From the NCBI GenBank assembly GCA_944472155.2, contig OX235277.1, forward strand, positions 39,014,758-39,078,757: 64,000 nt of DNA, in the 5' to 3' direction. How positions within the stretch are numbered: the stretch's first letter is position 1; every line of letters begins with the position of its first letter. Origin of the DNA: Trichobilharzia szidati. Its lineage: Eukaryota; Platyhelminthes; Trematoda; Strigeidida; Schistosomatidae. The notes below the pieces were generated by a model. That model had not been told where the DNA came from, searched no databases, and worked only from the letters and a program-made list of their open reading frames with translations. This document shows positions 43,925 through 53,843 of the stretch, piece by piece. Position numbers and translations under genes: made by a program.

Positions 43925-44940
43925 TACTGATGGCAACGTTTCGAGCACAAATTATTACTACTGCTCATAATAATATCATGACATTACTCACTCACACAAA
44001 TTTCTTGCTTCATTTATATACATGAGTAAAAGCTGATGATTAGACATTTGATGAATAAAATCAATAATATAAGATGAGAAAGTACATTCGGAAATAATAC
44101 TAATATTAGTGTTATGAATGAAATACAATCAGATGGGAAATAAGATCTTTCTCTAGTTAAATAAATAAATAACTAAAACAATTGCTGAACAAAAACTGTG
44201 TTTTTACTTATGAATAAATGGGTATTTTTCGTGAAATAAATAACTGGTTAGAATGTTACAATGTGAATTGAATTGAAATAGAATTTTAAGATTATTTATT
44301 ATCCTCCTCTGATTTGACTGACTGGTGGTGATAATGTCTTCCATACATATCTCTGGTATTTGTGTTGAGTCATTTCTGTTGCATGTGTTAGGTGTAGATG
44401 ATTCGATGAACCAGGCAAGATTCAGTAATCAATCTCTCTCTCCACTCACTTACCTATATTACTTTTTAGAATTTTGACTCTGTCCCACCCATCCTATTGT
44501 GTGTTAATGCATGCAGTACAATGAGGTGCTGAGTTCCTCTTTCTAAATTACTCATCTTCGTGGGTTCATACTGAATCCTGGTTCATCGAGTCTACACCCA
44601 ACACATATGCGCAATAGAAGTGACTCAATGCAAATACCAGAGATATGTATGGAAGATATTATTACCATCAGTCAAATCAGAGGAGGATAATAAACAATCT
44701 TAAAATGTATTCAGTTCAATCCACATTCTAACATTCTAATAAGTTATTTATTTATTTATTTAACTAGAGAAAGATCTTATTTCCCATCCTCTTGCATTTT
44801 ATTTTATTGATAACACTCATATTATTATTTCTGAATGTACTTCATCTTATATTATTGATTTTATTCAAATGTCTAATCATCAATTCCTACTCATGTATAT
44901 AAATGAAGCAAGAAAGTTGTGTGTGAGTAGTGCAATCTAC
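43925..44940. repeat. element H inverted pair
   Basis: Minus-strand copy 43925-44530 and plus-strand copy 44535-44940 meet head to head near 44530, making a 1-kb imperfect palindrome. The left copy keeps the GAGCA...TGCTC hairpin and GAAACG (43945-43985); the right copy stops before it. Confidence 0.75.
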
Positions 44941-45240
44941 AGGAAGGACAACGTGGTCCAAGTTTTGTGCTTGTCGGCACTCACTCACTCACTATCAGTC
45001 TGTCAGCAAGGCGTATCTGCAATCTTGAAAGAGCCTGTGTCTCTTCTAAGATACGAACCTGTGTCACTCTCAGTGATGCTGTCAAAGATATTACCACTGA
45101 GCAGCTATTCAGACTCGAGATTGACCTCTTGTAGGACTGTATTAAGATACTTTGATTGGACACTAGTAACTGCTGTCATGCAGGTCTAATCCATGGTGTG
45201 TTGGTGCAGACTGAATTCTACCAGTCAAGTTTACAATATG
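44940..45240 (-). mobile_element. SINE-D copy
   Basis: Minus strand: tail-proximal hammerhead remnant GTGAGTGCCGACAAGCAC followed by AAAACTTGGACC, tRNA-like GAATAGCTGCTCAGTGG (A box) and a B-box-like AGGTTCGTATCTTAG, then CAAAGTATCTTAATACAGTC upstream. The order fits SINE-D. Confidence 0.65.
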
Positions 45241-45244
45241 GTCA

Positions 45245-45600
45245 TACCATGCTAGATGTCTCAACAGGGATCTCTGGCAATGAGCGAACCAACCCAGCAG
45301 GAACCGACTGTGCAAGAAATATGCAGCAAGAAATGGAGGTGGATTGGTGGACATACTCTGAGAAAACAAACCATCAAGTGACATTACAAGACAGGCTCTC
45401 GAGAGGAACCGGAATGGGAAGCGGAGAGTTGGTCATCAGTGCAACGGTGACATGGAGGAGGTGGTCATGTGAAGAGGAGATGAAAGCATGTGTGAAGACA
45501 TGGAGCCAGATGAAAAACGTTGGCGGAGAACCGAAAGCAATGGAGACATGCGGCTGAAGCTCTATGTTCCTCTAGGAACTAAAGGAAACAATAATAACAG
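45245..45600 (+). mobile_element. LINE-A 3' end
   Basis: ISGNERTNPAGTDCARNMQQ, EMEVDWWTYSEKTNHQV, then frameshifted GSREEPEWEAESWSSVQR-like and KNVGGEPKAMETCG; ends GAAGCTCTATGTTCCTCTAGG with (AATAAC)n tail. The first blocks match the copy at 9620-10720 on the other strand. Confidence 0.85.
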
Positions 45601-45770
45601 TGATAATAATGCTTGATGGCTCAAGAAATCACGGTGCACTGAGAATGACTGCTATTAGATGGTTGGGAGAAATAGACAGGAATTCTCGGATCTGAGTTTC
45701 ATCCTTATTGGCACTCACCACCAGTCGTCTGCAAGGCGTATTTGTATGATACTTTTTAGTGTTCAATCAA
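45600..45770 (-). mobile_element. SINE-D fragment
   Basis: CACGGTGCACTGAGAATG, GATGGTTGGGAGAAATAGAC and TGAGTTTCATCCTTATTGGC (plus strand) match SINE-D tail and hammerhead in reverse; tRNA-like module missing. Confidence 0.55.
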
Positions 45771-45774
45771 AGCA

Positions 45775-46570
45775 ACTAAGACTCATAACGTGAAACTCCT
45801 CAGTTCTATCGCTGGCAGGTTTGTGGGTGCAGATTGCTTAGGAGTCCCAAAGTAGGACGAAACATTGAAATATGTCCAAATCCCTACAATGACGACGACA
45901 ACAATAGCAACAGCTCTTGATCTAAATAAACACGATAATCAGCAGAGATTCGGAAAATAACACACGATCCAGAGATAAAAAGACAAACTGAGGCTGCGGG
46001 GGTGGGGGCTCAACTTCAGCGATCCCCATTAAGGAAATCTTCGATATTCCTGCTGGGTGTGGTCATCACTACTAAACGTTAGAAAAAACATCGACAAGCG
46101 ATAGAGCACCTCACCTCATACATCAAAATCTGAATAAATAAATAAATAAACAAATTTAAAAGGAAGCATTTATCCAGACAAAATAAGAAAGAATTGATTG
46201 TTTCGCTAGGGGTCAAGGTTGTTCTCAGTCTGAATAATATAACACGGATAAATCATATGCGATTGACTTGGTTAGCAAAAAGTAACGGGTGTCTCGAAAT
46301 ATGAAGAAGAGTAAGCGAAAGGGGTAGTAGAAAGAGGAATAGAAAACTGTTATAAGGATAGAAACTAAAATAAAAGTTATAGGCTGACTAACGCTCAGAT
46401 AAACAAAGACAACAACACAATCATCTCTTGAAAGCCATTTTGACCGTGTTATTGGAATACACAGACAATAAGTGGACATGTAACGGTCATCAAAACAAAT
46501 AAATAAATAGATAAATATAACCAGACTTATTCGACTTTTAAGAGCTGCTTAGTAAGGATTAAAATTGTTT
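45775..46570. other. no recognised gene
   Basis: A short SINE-A scrap (GTCCCAAAGTAGGACGAAAC, about 45845-45870). Otherwise AT-rich; short frame 46225-46479 (-) is hydrophobic without motif. Confidence 0.35.
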
Positions 46571-46574
46571 TTAC

Positions 46575-46975
46575 GAGTTTGACTACGGACTGATATCAGT
46601 TAGAGAACCATTGAAAACCAACAGGGAGTACTGCACAGCTGTTTCGTCCTAGTTTGTGAATCGTCTTCAGTACACTCCCATCACCAGGGTTACAAGGCCA
46701 GCGAACTCGTTTACCATTCAGCCACTGGAACCCGATTCAATGGCCAATCCATGCATTATAACTTCTACCAATTCGTGACATATTTAGAGGCGAACACCAA
46801 CCAATGTCATCAGTGAGAAATCCATCCTCACACTTGATTGGTTGGACCTCACCGGTCACGACTTCTGATAAGAACTCCAGGACACATCGTCCTGTGGCAA
46901 GTTACTAGCGAATATCTTGAAAATTAATCTGATGCTCGCTAGTGACTTATTACAGGACGGAGTTTCTTGGAGTTC
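46575..46975 (-). mobile_element. SINE-A long copy, left arm of an inverted pair
   Basis: Tail at 46575, hammerhead 46672-46625 (GTACTG, AAGACGA, stem II, GAAA, CAGCTGTG, CAGTAC; triplet GTG so not cleavable), truncated tRNA-like module (GGTTACAAGGCCAGCG) and a full upstream block to 46975. Confidence 0.8.
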
Positions 46976-46979
46976 TAGT

Positions 46980-47195
46980 GAGAAGTTATAATTCTTGGAC
47001 TGGTCACTGAATCGGGTCCCAGTGGCTGAATGGTATATGAGCTCGCTTGCCTTGAAACCGGAAGGTCCTGGGTTCGAATCCCAGTGGGTGCGTACTGACG
47101 ATGATTCCCAAACTAGGATGAAACAGCTGGCTGTCCATTACTCCCTGTTGGTTTTCAATGGTTCTCTAACTGAAATCAATCCGTGGTCAAATTCG
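46980..47195 (+). mobile_element. SINE-A copy, right arm of an inverted pair
   Basis: ATCGGGTCCCAGTGGCTGAA (A box), GCTTGCCTTGAAACCGGAAG, GGGTTCGAATCCCAG (B box), GTACTGACGATGATTCCC, GATGAAACAGC and the tail GATGGTTCTC-like to GTCAAATTCG. Confidence 0.85.
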
Positions 47196-47199
47196 TAGA

Positions 47200-47620
47200 C
47201 TTATTCGATAAAATCTCTTCCTTTTTTTCTCAGAAAATCGATTAGATGTAACTGTGGCATGCAACTAAAAACTACTGATTTAATTGAGATGAGTAGTTCC
47301 ATACCACTACTCCACACCAACCACTAGTGCTTCCCATCTAGCTAGCCAGTTAGATTGAGGTGGTCCAAACACCGGACGACTATTTCGCCCGTTCGCGACC
47401 AAGGTCACCACTACTAGCAGTGTACTCAGCTCAGAGAAGAGAAGAAGAAGAGGAATCAGTTCAAACCAAACACTGGCAGCAACTACTCATCGCAATCAAT
47501 CAGTAGTATATATGTTTTTGCACATCTATTCATGGTTTCTTGATTACCACTTGCAGTATCAAGCAGATCACACTCACATATTGTGATGATCTGAATATAA
47601 TTTCTGTTTACAATAGAGGA
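47200..47620. repeat. decayed hammerhead-like repeat and unassigned DNA
   Basis: 47310-47450 (GGTGGTCCAAACACCGGACG, CTATTTCGCCCGTTCGCGACC) resembles 23200-23310 and 55380-55600. On the minus strand it reads GCGAACGGGCGAAATAGTC followed by GTCCGGTGTTTGG, reminiscent of stem II, GAAA and a GTC triplet. No clear CTGANGA core. Confidence 0.4.
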
Positions 47621-47803
47621 TATTGTTTGATTGAACACTAGTAACTAGTATGACGTGTCTAGTCCTCTCTTTGGTGCAGACTGAATTCTATCAGTCAGGT
47701 TTGCAATGTGGCCACCACGCCACTAGGTAGCTCGCCATCACGGTGCACATTGATTTGATGAAATTAGATAGTTGGAGGCATTCGGCCACAGGAAGCCTTG
47801 TCT

Positions 47804-47836
47804 GACCTAGGTTTCGTGCTAGTTGGCACTCGCCAG
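47804..47836 (-). ncRNA. SINE-D hammerhead fold, A6 mutated
   Basis: CTGGCGA (47836-47830; A6 to G), stem II GTGCCAACTAGCAC (4 bp), GAAA, stem III CCTAGG region and GTC triplet (47806-47804). Stem I pairing is weak. The same A6 to G is seen in the copy at 41800, so it may be fixed in the family. Confidence 0.5.
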
Positions 47837-47925
47837 TCAGCAACACCGAAAGAACTCATGTCCCTCCTGAGATTCGAACCCGCGTCACACAGTACTGTAG
47901 TCAGAGACGTTACCATTGAGCTATT

Positions 47926-47978
47926 CGCCTTGTTGACGAGTGTCAACTAGCACGAAACCCAAGTCAGTTGAGGCTTCC
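47926..47978 (+). ncRNA. SINE-D hammerhead fold, C3 mutated
   Basis: TTGACGA (47933-47939; C3 to T, A6 kept), stem II GTGTCAACTAGCAC, GAAA (47954-47957), CCCAAGTC with GTC at 47963-47965. Closest SINE-D copy to a full core. Confidence 0.5.
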
Positions 47979-48109
47979 TGTGGCCGATTGCCTCCAACTA
48001 TCTAATATCATCAAATCAGTGTGCATTGTGATGGCGAGCTCTCTAGAATGGTGGCCAAATTGCGAACCTGACTGATATAATTCGGTGTGCACCAAAAAGA
48101 GGATATTGT

Positions 48110-49040
48110 GGTGAAACTATACCTCTTCAAACTGTGTAAAGAGCAAATGATGAATTGGATTTATGATACCTCTGATATTTGAGCGTATATCTATATATTT
48201 TAAAATCATATCGGATTCCTTAGAATAACTACTTCAAAGTGTACGGAATCAATTTACACAGTTTCAGACAGAAAAAAAAATACCAAATAGACATTTATAA
48301 ACTTTATTATATGGCTTTACAATGAAAACAGCTAAGCAAAATACCAAGTTGAGAAAGGCTAATAATCACAAGGTGATACGGTAAGAGTAAACAAAGAGAT
48401 ACCAAAGGCAAATGACCTTGATTTGACCAATCAGATAGCTCAGCATTATACAAATGGTTTGCTAGTCATAATCCTCGTTGAAAATGTCTCCTAGATTTGG
48501 TTGTTAACTTTTCTGTGGAAAATGTGTTGACAGGGGGGGGGGATGAAACATGCACATGTGGAGGGGGTAATGACTTTGCAAAAGTATTACCGGGCTATTG
48601 ATGGTTATACATCCAAATGCAACAACTTTATATGAGGAAGTCTGTATAAGTTGATAAGTTGTACATAACTGGTGATTTTTTTAAACACTTTCGTCTCGAA
48701 ATCAAAGCTCTCTCTTAGAGATATATTGCGCATATGAAACCAGTATCTGCTATAGCTGGAGAAATAGAGAATTCGTTGGTTTGATATGTTTACAACCAAT
48801 TCTATGACAATCTAGGGCCAGCTTTTGCAGCATATTAGAGATATATACCCAATATGATTCATTTTTGTTACATATATATCATAGATACACTTCTTCGTAT
48901 ATTGAGTACCACTTTTCACCTGGAAGAATCTGACTGGCTGTTTCAAAGTCGTCTGGAGTTGGTGTCTATTCTTTACTGTTGCTCAGTCTGCGATCAAGCT
49001 GGAAACAAATCGAATCCCAACAAAAAAATTCCTGAAAATT
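48110..49040. other. no recognised gene
   Basis: AT-rich; G-run at 48532-48542. Short frames 48605-48799 (-) and 48854-49042 (+) without motif or splice pairs. Confidence 0.4.
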
Positions 49041-49425
49041 AATCTGATGCTCGCTAGTGACTTGCTACAGAACGGAGTTTCCTGGAGCAGTTCTAGTGAG
49101 AAGTCGTGACCACTGAGGTCAGACCAGTCAAGTGTGAGGATGGATGTCTCACCGATGACAATAGTTGGTGTTCGCCCCTAAATATGTCACGAATTGGTGG
49201 AAGTCAGAATTCATGTGTTGGCCATTGAATCGAGTCCCAGTGGCTGAATGACATACGAGTTTGCTAGTCTTGTAACCGGAAGGTATTGGGTTAGAATTCT
49301 GACGGTGGGTGGGGGTATACTGACGATGATTCTCAAACTAGGATGAAACAGCTATGAAGTCCAGTACTCCCAGTTGGTTTTCAATGGTTCTCTAACTGAT
49401 ATAATCAATCCGTGATCAACTCTTA
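49040..49425 (+). mobile_element. SINE-A long copy
   Basis: Full upstream block from GATGCTCGCTAGTGACTTG, GAGTCCCAGTGGCTGAATG, GTCTTGTAACCGGAAGG, B box decayed (GGGTTAGAATTC), ATACTGACGATGATTCTC, GATGAAACAGC and tail to 49425. Confidence 0.8.
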
Positions 49426-49429
49426 AAAA

Positions 49430-49755
49430 TAATACAGCTGAACCATTTGATGGTGATGTGACAAAGTGTTCATTACACACTAAGCCAGCCGCAATCAAAC
49501 GAATATTCTTTTAGATATCGATTGAAGGTAATAAAATGATAAGAAATCGTTACAGTTATCCAAACTTGTCAATTCTTTCATAAAACCGATCGCCTTGATT
49601 CGCTCTAGCGAACACAAGAAAAGAACGAATTCATATTTGCAGGTAGGATAGGTAGTAGTGTACGAGGTCAGTGTACGAATACAATACTTAAACAATACTA
49701 CAAAAATATGTTACAAAAGGTTGGTCTGTCTGTCTGTCTGTCTATCTATCACAAG
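49430..49755. other. unassigned DNA ending in a TCTG microsatellite
   Basis: (TCTG)n/(TCTA)n at about 49721-49750 adjoins the Sm-alpha-like element. Confidence 0.45.
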
Positions 49756-50640
49756 CATAATCTAACTTTTCACTACTTTTCACTTCCACTCTTGTGAAGC
49801 TTCCTTCACAACACTACGTATAAACAACACCACGGATAAATTCGCCCATTCTTTTGTTTGATTTTGTATTCTATCATCTCTAGTCTACTCTTGTTTCTAT
49901 GCTATAAAGATGTTTGAACACGGCTCACCCCTCCTTCTTCCTCTGTCTTGTTTAATAGTTAGACCATTTTTAACACTGAATAATTTAATTTGTTTAATTA
50001 CATCATTTTGGAATTATGTCGCTTATACTTTCATCAATTGAATAACTCAATGTCACTGGGATAAAAGAATGTTCATATAGACGCAGAAGGATAGACAGAC
50101 AGATCTTTTGTAACTTATATTTGGATATTGTTCAGGCTGTATGCATGCAGTTGACGAGAATTCGTGAAATAAAACAAAAATAAATAACCAGGTAGTGTGA
50201 TCCTGTCTGTCTGTGAAATATGTGTTCGTTTTTTCGTGGATGCTGATTGGCAACAGTGGAATCCACCAGGACAATGCGTATTTCGTCCTATTTGGGGCTC
50301 GTCAGCCACTGGATGTGAGTGACGATGTTCCCCAGCACTGAGGATCGAACCCAGTACACATAGTTTCAAATGTCAAAGGGTCATCCACTAGACCATTTCG
50401 GGACCACGAGAACCACCACCTCTTGTGCAACATGGATCAGTTATTACATAATTCAACTTAGATTTTTCCTCTGATCGATTGGGTCGAAGTGACTAGCCTC
50501 TGACGAGTAATCCCGGTGGATTTCACTGCTGCTAGTCACCATCCGTTTACCAAATTACTTTAGATGAAATTCTTTGACATCGTCAAAGCATCCACCGCAC
50601 AAGAAGCCAACATGTTAACAACAGAGGCCAAGTAATTCCA
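49755..50640 (-). mobile_element. Sm-alpha-like hammerhead element, about 880 bp (copy 2)
   Basis: Reverse-complement partner of 23880-24740. Contains a minus-strand tRNA-like unit (50400-50330: TGGTCTAGTGG A box, GGGTTCGATCCTCAG B box), the hammerhead at 50312-50254, a tail to 49755, and a second, opposite-facing unit at 50440-50600 with an internally deleted hammerhead. Confidence 0.8.
50254..50312 (-). ncRNA. Sm-alpha-type hammerhead with complete core
   Basis: CCAGTGG (50312-50306), core CTGACGA intact (50305-50299), stem II GCCCCAAATAGGAC with one C-A mismatch, GAAA, stem III TACGCATT, GTC triplet (50272-50270), CTGGTGGATT and CCACTG (50259-50254), which pairs with CAGTGG. Best-preserved copy of this type in the window. 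Confidence 0.65.
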
Positions 50641-50644
50641 TATA

Positions 50645-51420
50645 AGTCTGTTTATTAGATGTGTAACAGTATTATTCACTGGGTAACGAAGTTTCGAACA
50701 AAATTTATTACTGTTCATAATCATATCAATTATAATCACACGACTTCGAAACTTGAGTTTTACAGTTCTCTTTGTTCTCTCCTATTTGTCGTCATTGGGG
50801 TAGTAGAATTCTCCAGATATCTGGGACAGGTGTTGAATCATTCCTATTACACGTATTTCCTGTCAGTTGATTCGATAAACAAAGCTTCTGTTATCAATCT
50901 CTCCCTCCAGCCTGTCATCTAATCCCATCCTGTCCTATTGTATGATTGCAAGTAGTGAGTGCTATAGCTAAACTATTCTCTACATTTCTTATCTTATTCG
51001 GGTCAACCAATCTAGATTTAGTTAGGTTTTCATGTTCGGCTAGTTTGACTGCCCTGTTCTACTAGTTTGACCTCCATATTTGACCTGACAATCATTGTAG
51101 GCAGGGTATTAGATAAACTGAATTGTTTTGTTTTAAAGGCTCCACAGGATTGATCCTTTAACCGACAAAGCTTGTTTCTAATTGAGTTTGCCGGTGGTAT
51201 GAATGCCAGCCACTTTTATTCCTGCCCGCCTTGTTAAGAATTCTGCGTAAGGTGGTTTCCGAGGTTTCTTCCTTGTATGGAATTATTACTGATGATTTAG
51301 ATTCCTTATTGTTGGTGATGTCTTGCGCATATTTGACTGTGTGATACATCCAAAATAAACAAACTAATATGGAATTACTTACTACCACCACAGTACCCAA
51401 GTTTTACACAGTATAGTATT
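50645..51420 (-). mobile_element. PLE-c copy 2
   Basis: Minus strand: LIPCNDCQVKYG-like block near 51110, TGQxLAEHENLTKSRLVDPN, then GIY-YIG C-terminus and the terminal sequence AACAAACAAAGCTTC (plus). The right end 51330-51420 (CAAACTAATATGGAATTAC) is the terminal repeat in the opposite orientation to the one that starts at 50645. Confidence 0.75.
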
Positions 51421-51424
51421 AAGA

Positions 51425-51780
51425 GGCCGAGTACTACTTTGGTTCAATAAAAACAACGGGAAAGTCCGAATTGAGTTAAATAGGTGTTTGATCTTTTTTT
51501 TGTTTATTCAAAAACTTGTCAATTCTGTTTACGCCATTTATTTTTGACTAAGTAGGTCAGAGGTATTATATAAAGCTTGTAATTTTTTTTATTTATTTTG
51601 ATTTATGATAATTCCACACTAGAGTGACCTACATAATAATTCACAATCACAATTAAATTACGTTTTGTAGTAGTCAGACAGGACAAGAGACAATTACAAC
51701 TAAAAAAAAGGTAAAAAATGTGAGTGGTGTTCAGTGATATACAACATTCATGCTAAATGATTTTTTTTTTCAAGTTTTAA
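51425..51780 (-). mobile_element. small PLE-e-like RT thumb relic in unassigned DNA
   Basis: Minus strand at 51575-51520: NTSDLLSQK, parallel to NICDLLSKK of PLE-e, and TTKRNLI near 51665. Rest AT-rich, with A- and T-runs. Confidence 0.4.
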
Positions 51781-52080
51781 TCACTGTTTGATGTCAGTTA
51801 GAGACACATACATCACCAATGAAAATCACCATGGTGTACTGGACAGTTGGTACATGGTAGTTAGTTACAAGGAGTTCTAGTGAGAGATTTCGACGAGTGG
51901 GGTTCACACACCAGGTCGGGTGTGAGGACAGATACACGCCAGCGATGACATTGGTTGATGCCAGTTGCGCTAAAATCATGAATTCGTGGAAGGTGAGATT
52001 GATGGGTTGGTCATTGGGATCGAGTCCCAGTGGTTGAATAGGTTGAATACGAGCAGCTTGTCTTGTAACCTGCTGAATAA
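51780..52080. mobile_element. SINE-A inverted pair, decayed
   Basis: Minus-strand tail 51780-51850 without hammerhead, then a plus-strand arm 51880-52075 (GGTCGGGTGTGAGGACAGAT upstream block, GAGTCCCAGTGGTTGAATAG, GCTTGTCTTGTAACC). The plus arm stops at the anticodon region. Confidence 0.7.
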
Positions 52081-52314
52081 GACAAATATTTTTTGTTTTT
52101 GGTGAACTAGAAGTGAGCTCTTCATAACATGATTTCAACCGACTTCACAGTTATTACAACACATGATTTCTTTGAACAAAATCAGCAATGAGCGTTTACA
52201 CGCCAGCCCTTATAATACTTCAAATGAACGTGTATATTGGTAGGGTGTATCTGAAGAAAAGACATTTCGAGGCAAACAATATGCAACTGGCTTCCATAAA
52301 CACAACTTGGTACG

Positions 52315-52600
52315 GTCGAGGGTGGGTAGACTTTGGTCTACTTCGTCTCCTCGAGATGCTGTCGTCTTGGGGCCAAACCTTCATAACCTCTGACAGTTAA
52401 GTCTTATTCACTGACTTCGTGCGGTTCGACTGCTTCTCTTGGCTTTAGACTAGGAAGAGGGTGTATTAATCATATCTTCACCGTTCGACAGATTCTGGAA
52501 CATAGGTATACTCACCACCGGTGTCCAACAATCATCATATTTCTTCTTGATCTGAAAGCGGTATTCGATTCCGTAAACCGAGAGGTACTATGGTGATGTG
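52315..52600 (+). mobile_element. LINE-C reverse transcriptase fragment (fingers/palm)
   Basis: Plus-strand frames: LLRLLEMLSSWGQTF (about 52340), then GRGCINHIFTVRQILEHRYT-like and TIIIFLLDLKAVFDSVNREV (52450-52590). FTVRQILE and LDLKAxFDSVxRE are RT blocks 2a and A of RTE-like LINEs. One frameshift separates them. Confidence 0.8.
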
Positions 52601-52669
52601 TTGGCTGTGAAGGGGAATGCTGAGAAATACTGTCCTACGAAAACAGCAATGATCGACTACACAAAGTCA

Positions 52670-53300
52670 CCGGCTACACATCTTCAACCCAGAGAGACCG
52701 GGTTTCAAAGGCATAGAGAAAGACTGAGTGCACCGAAGCATTGTAAACCCGACTTTTGACAGCCAAGTTAACGTCGCAATGGGTGCCAGAGGTGGCTCAA
52801 ATTGGCGCATGCCACCATAGCTTTCATGATACGGTTAGAAATCTCGTCCACCACACCTCCGTCAACACTCACGCAACTACTCAAGTGGTTCACCTGCAAG
52901 CTTCTACCAATCTTGTAACAGTACTTTATTTTTATTTATTTATTTATTTTTTTGATTACAGCTTGATGCCACACCGTATTTTCAGTACATGTATGGAATT
53001 TTCAGCATGGATATCGGTAGCCCATATTTTGCAGATCGACCATAGATATCGGGTGTGCGTCGGTAGGGGATCGAACCCCGGACCATGTGCATGGTCGGCG
53101 AGAGTCCTAACCACTGTGCCACTGACGCACTTAGGCGGCACTAAGCACACACCATACTTACAGACACCGATCGCCGACTAGTTAAGTGCTACTTGCACAG
53201 CCTAAATGCTATCTCACAGTAAGATGATATTGTCTGCATACTCGAGGTTGAAAAGTCTCTCTCCAAGAAGCAGATCAACATCACCGTGCCACCACTACAC
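52670..53300 (-). mobile_element. LINE-C palm and thumb fragment, interrupted by SINE-C
   Basis: Minus strand: DVDLLLGERLFNLEYADNII (53280-53225), YADD catalytic box with the second Asp changed to Asn, then VALN, SAIGVCKYGMCLVPPK; SINE-C at 52930-53132 interrupts; then VDEISNRIMKAMVACANL (52840-52780), ASVHSVFL. Opposite strand to the adjacent RT fragment at 52315-52600. Confidence 0.85.
52930..53132 (-). mobile_element. SINE-C nested in LINE-C
   Basis: GTGCGTCAGTGGCACAGTGG (A box, minus strand), GGACTCTCGCCGACC, CCGGGGTTCGATCCCC (B box), tail GGGCTACCGATATCCATG, CTGAAAATTCCATACATG and an (AATA)n tail. Confidence 0.9.
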
Positions 53301-53842
53301 CATAGATCAAGTCCTTCAGAGCTGAATCCAACTAGAACGACCAGATATCCAGTACCCTGTCGTGATTTTCAATGGTTCTCTTAACTAATATATCAATTGA
53401 CAAGAAACATCATTTTATCTTGTTCAATGTGTTCCTTCTTGCTTTGTTCAAACTTTGTACAAAGATTTTTTTCATAGACATTATGTAGATATTCTAATTG
53501 GGTATTTTTAAAAAAATAACAAGAATGTGAAGAAAAAGCGAAAGAAGAAACAGCCGCTGTGAATACAACAATCAGTAGGTATGAACGCCATAATTAGCAC
53601 GTTTATTTATATTATTCACCAATCCCAAATATTCTTTAGAGAGAAAATAAAACATGAAATGCTGTCTGTCTAGATCAGATTGTTTACAACACTGACTAAC
53701 TGACCAAATTATCCTTTATACGTGATTGATTGAAAGCAAATGTGAAAAACAAATTACTACACTGATAAACAGATTAATTGATTTCTCTCAATTTTGACAG
53801 TTAACTTGTTTAAGTATTGATTTGTTGGGATTTTGATTGATT
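53300..53842. other. unassigned DNA with a SINE-A tail scrap
   Basis: SINE-A tail at 53345-53400 (CCAGTACCCTGTCGTGATTT). Otherwise AT-rich. Confidence 0.35.
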
Positions 53843-53843
53843 A

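Larger units (their letters stand above)
47635..48110. mobile_element. SINE-D inverted pair with two hammerhead folds
   Basis: Minus-strand arm 47640-47940 includes tRNA-like module (GCTCAATGGTAACG A box, CGGGTTCGAATCTCAG B box) and hammerhead 47836-47804. Plus-strand arm 47926-48110 starts in its hammerhead and continues into the tail, its tRNA-like part being lost at the junction. Confidence 0.8.

Noticed and set aside
52756..53181. 141-codon open frame on the plus strand
   Set aside because: Antisense to LINE-C and SINE-C; a chance frame across two repeats.
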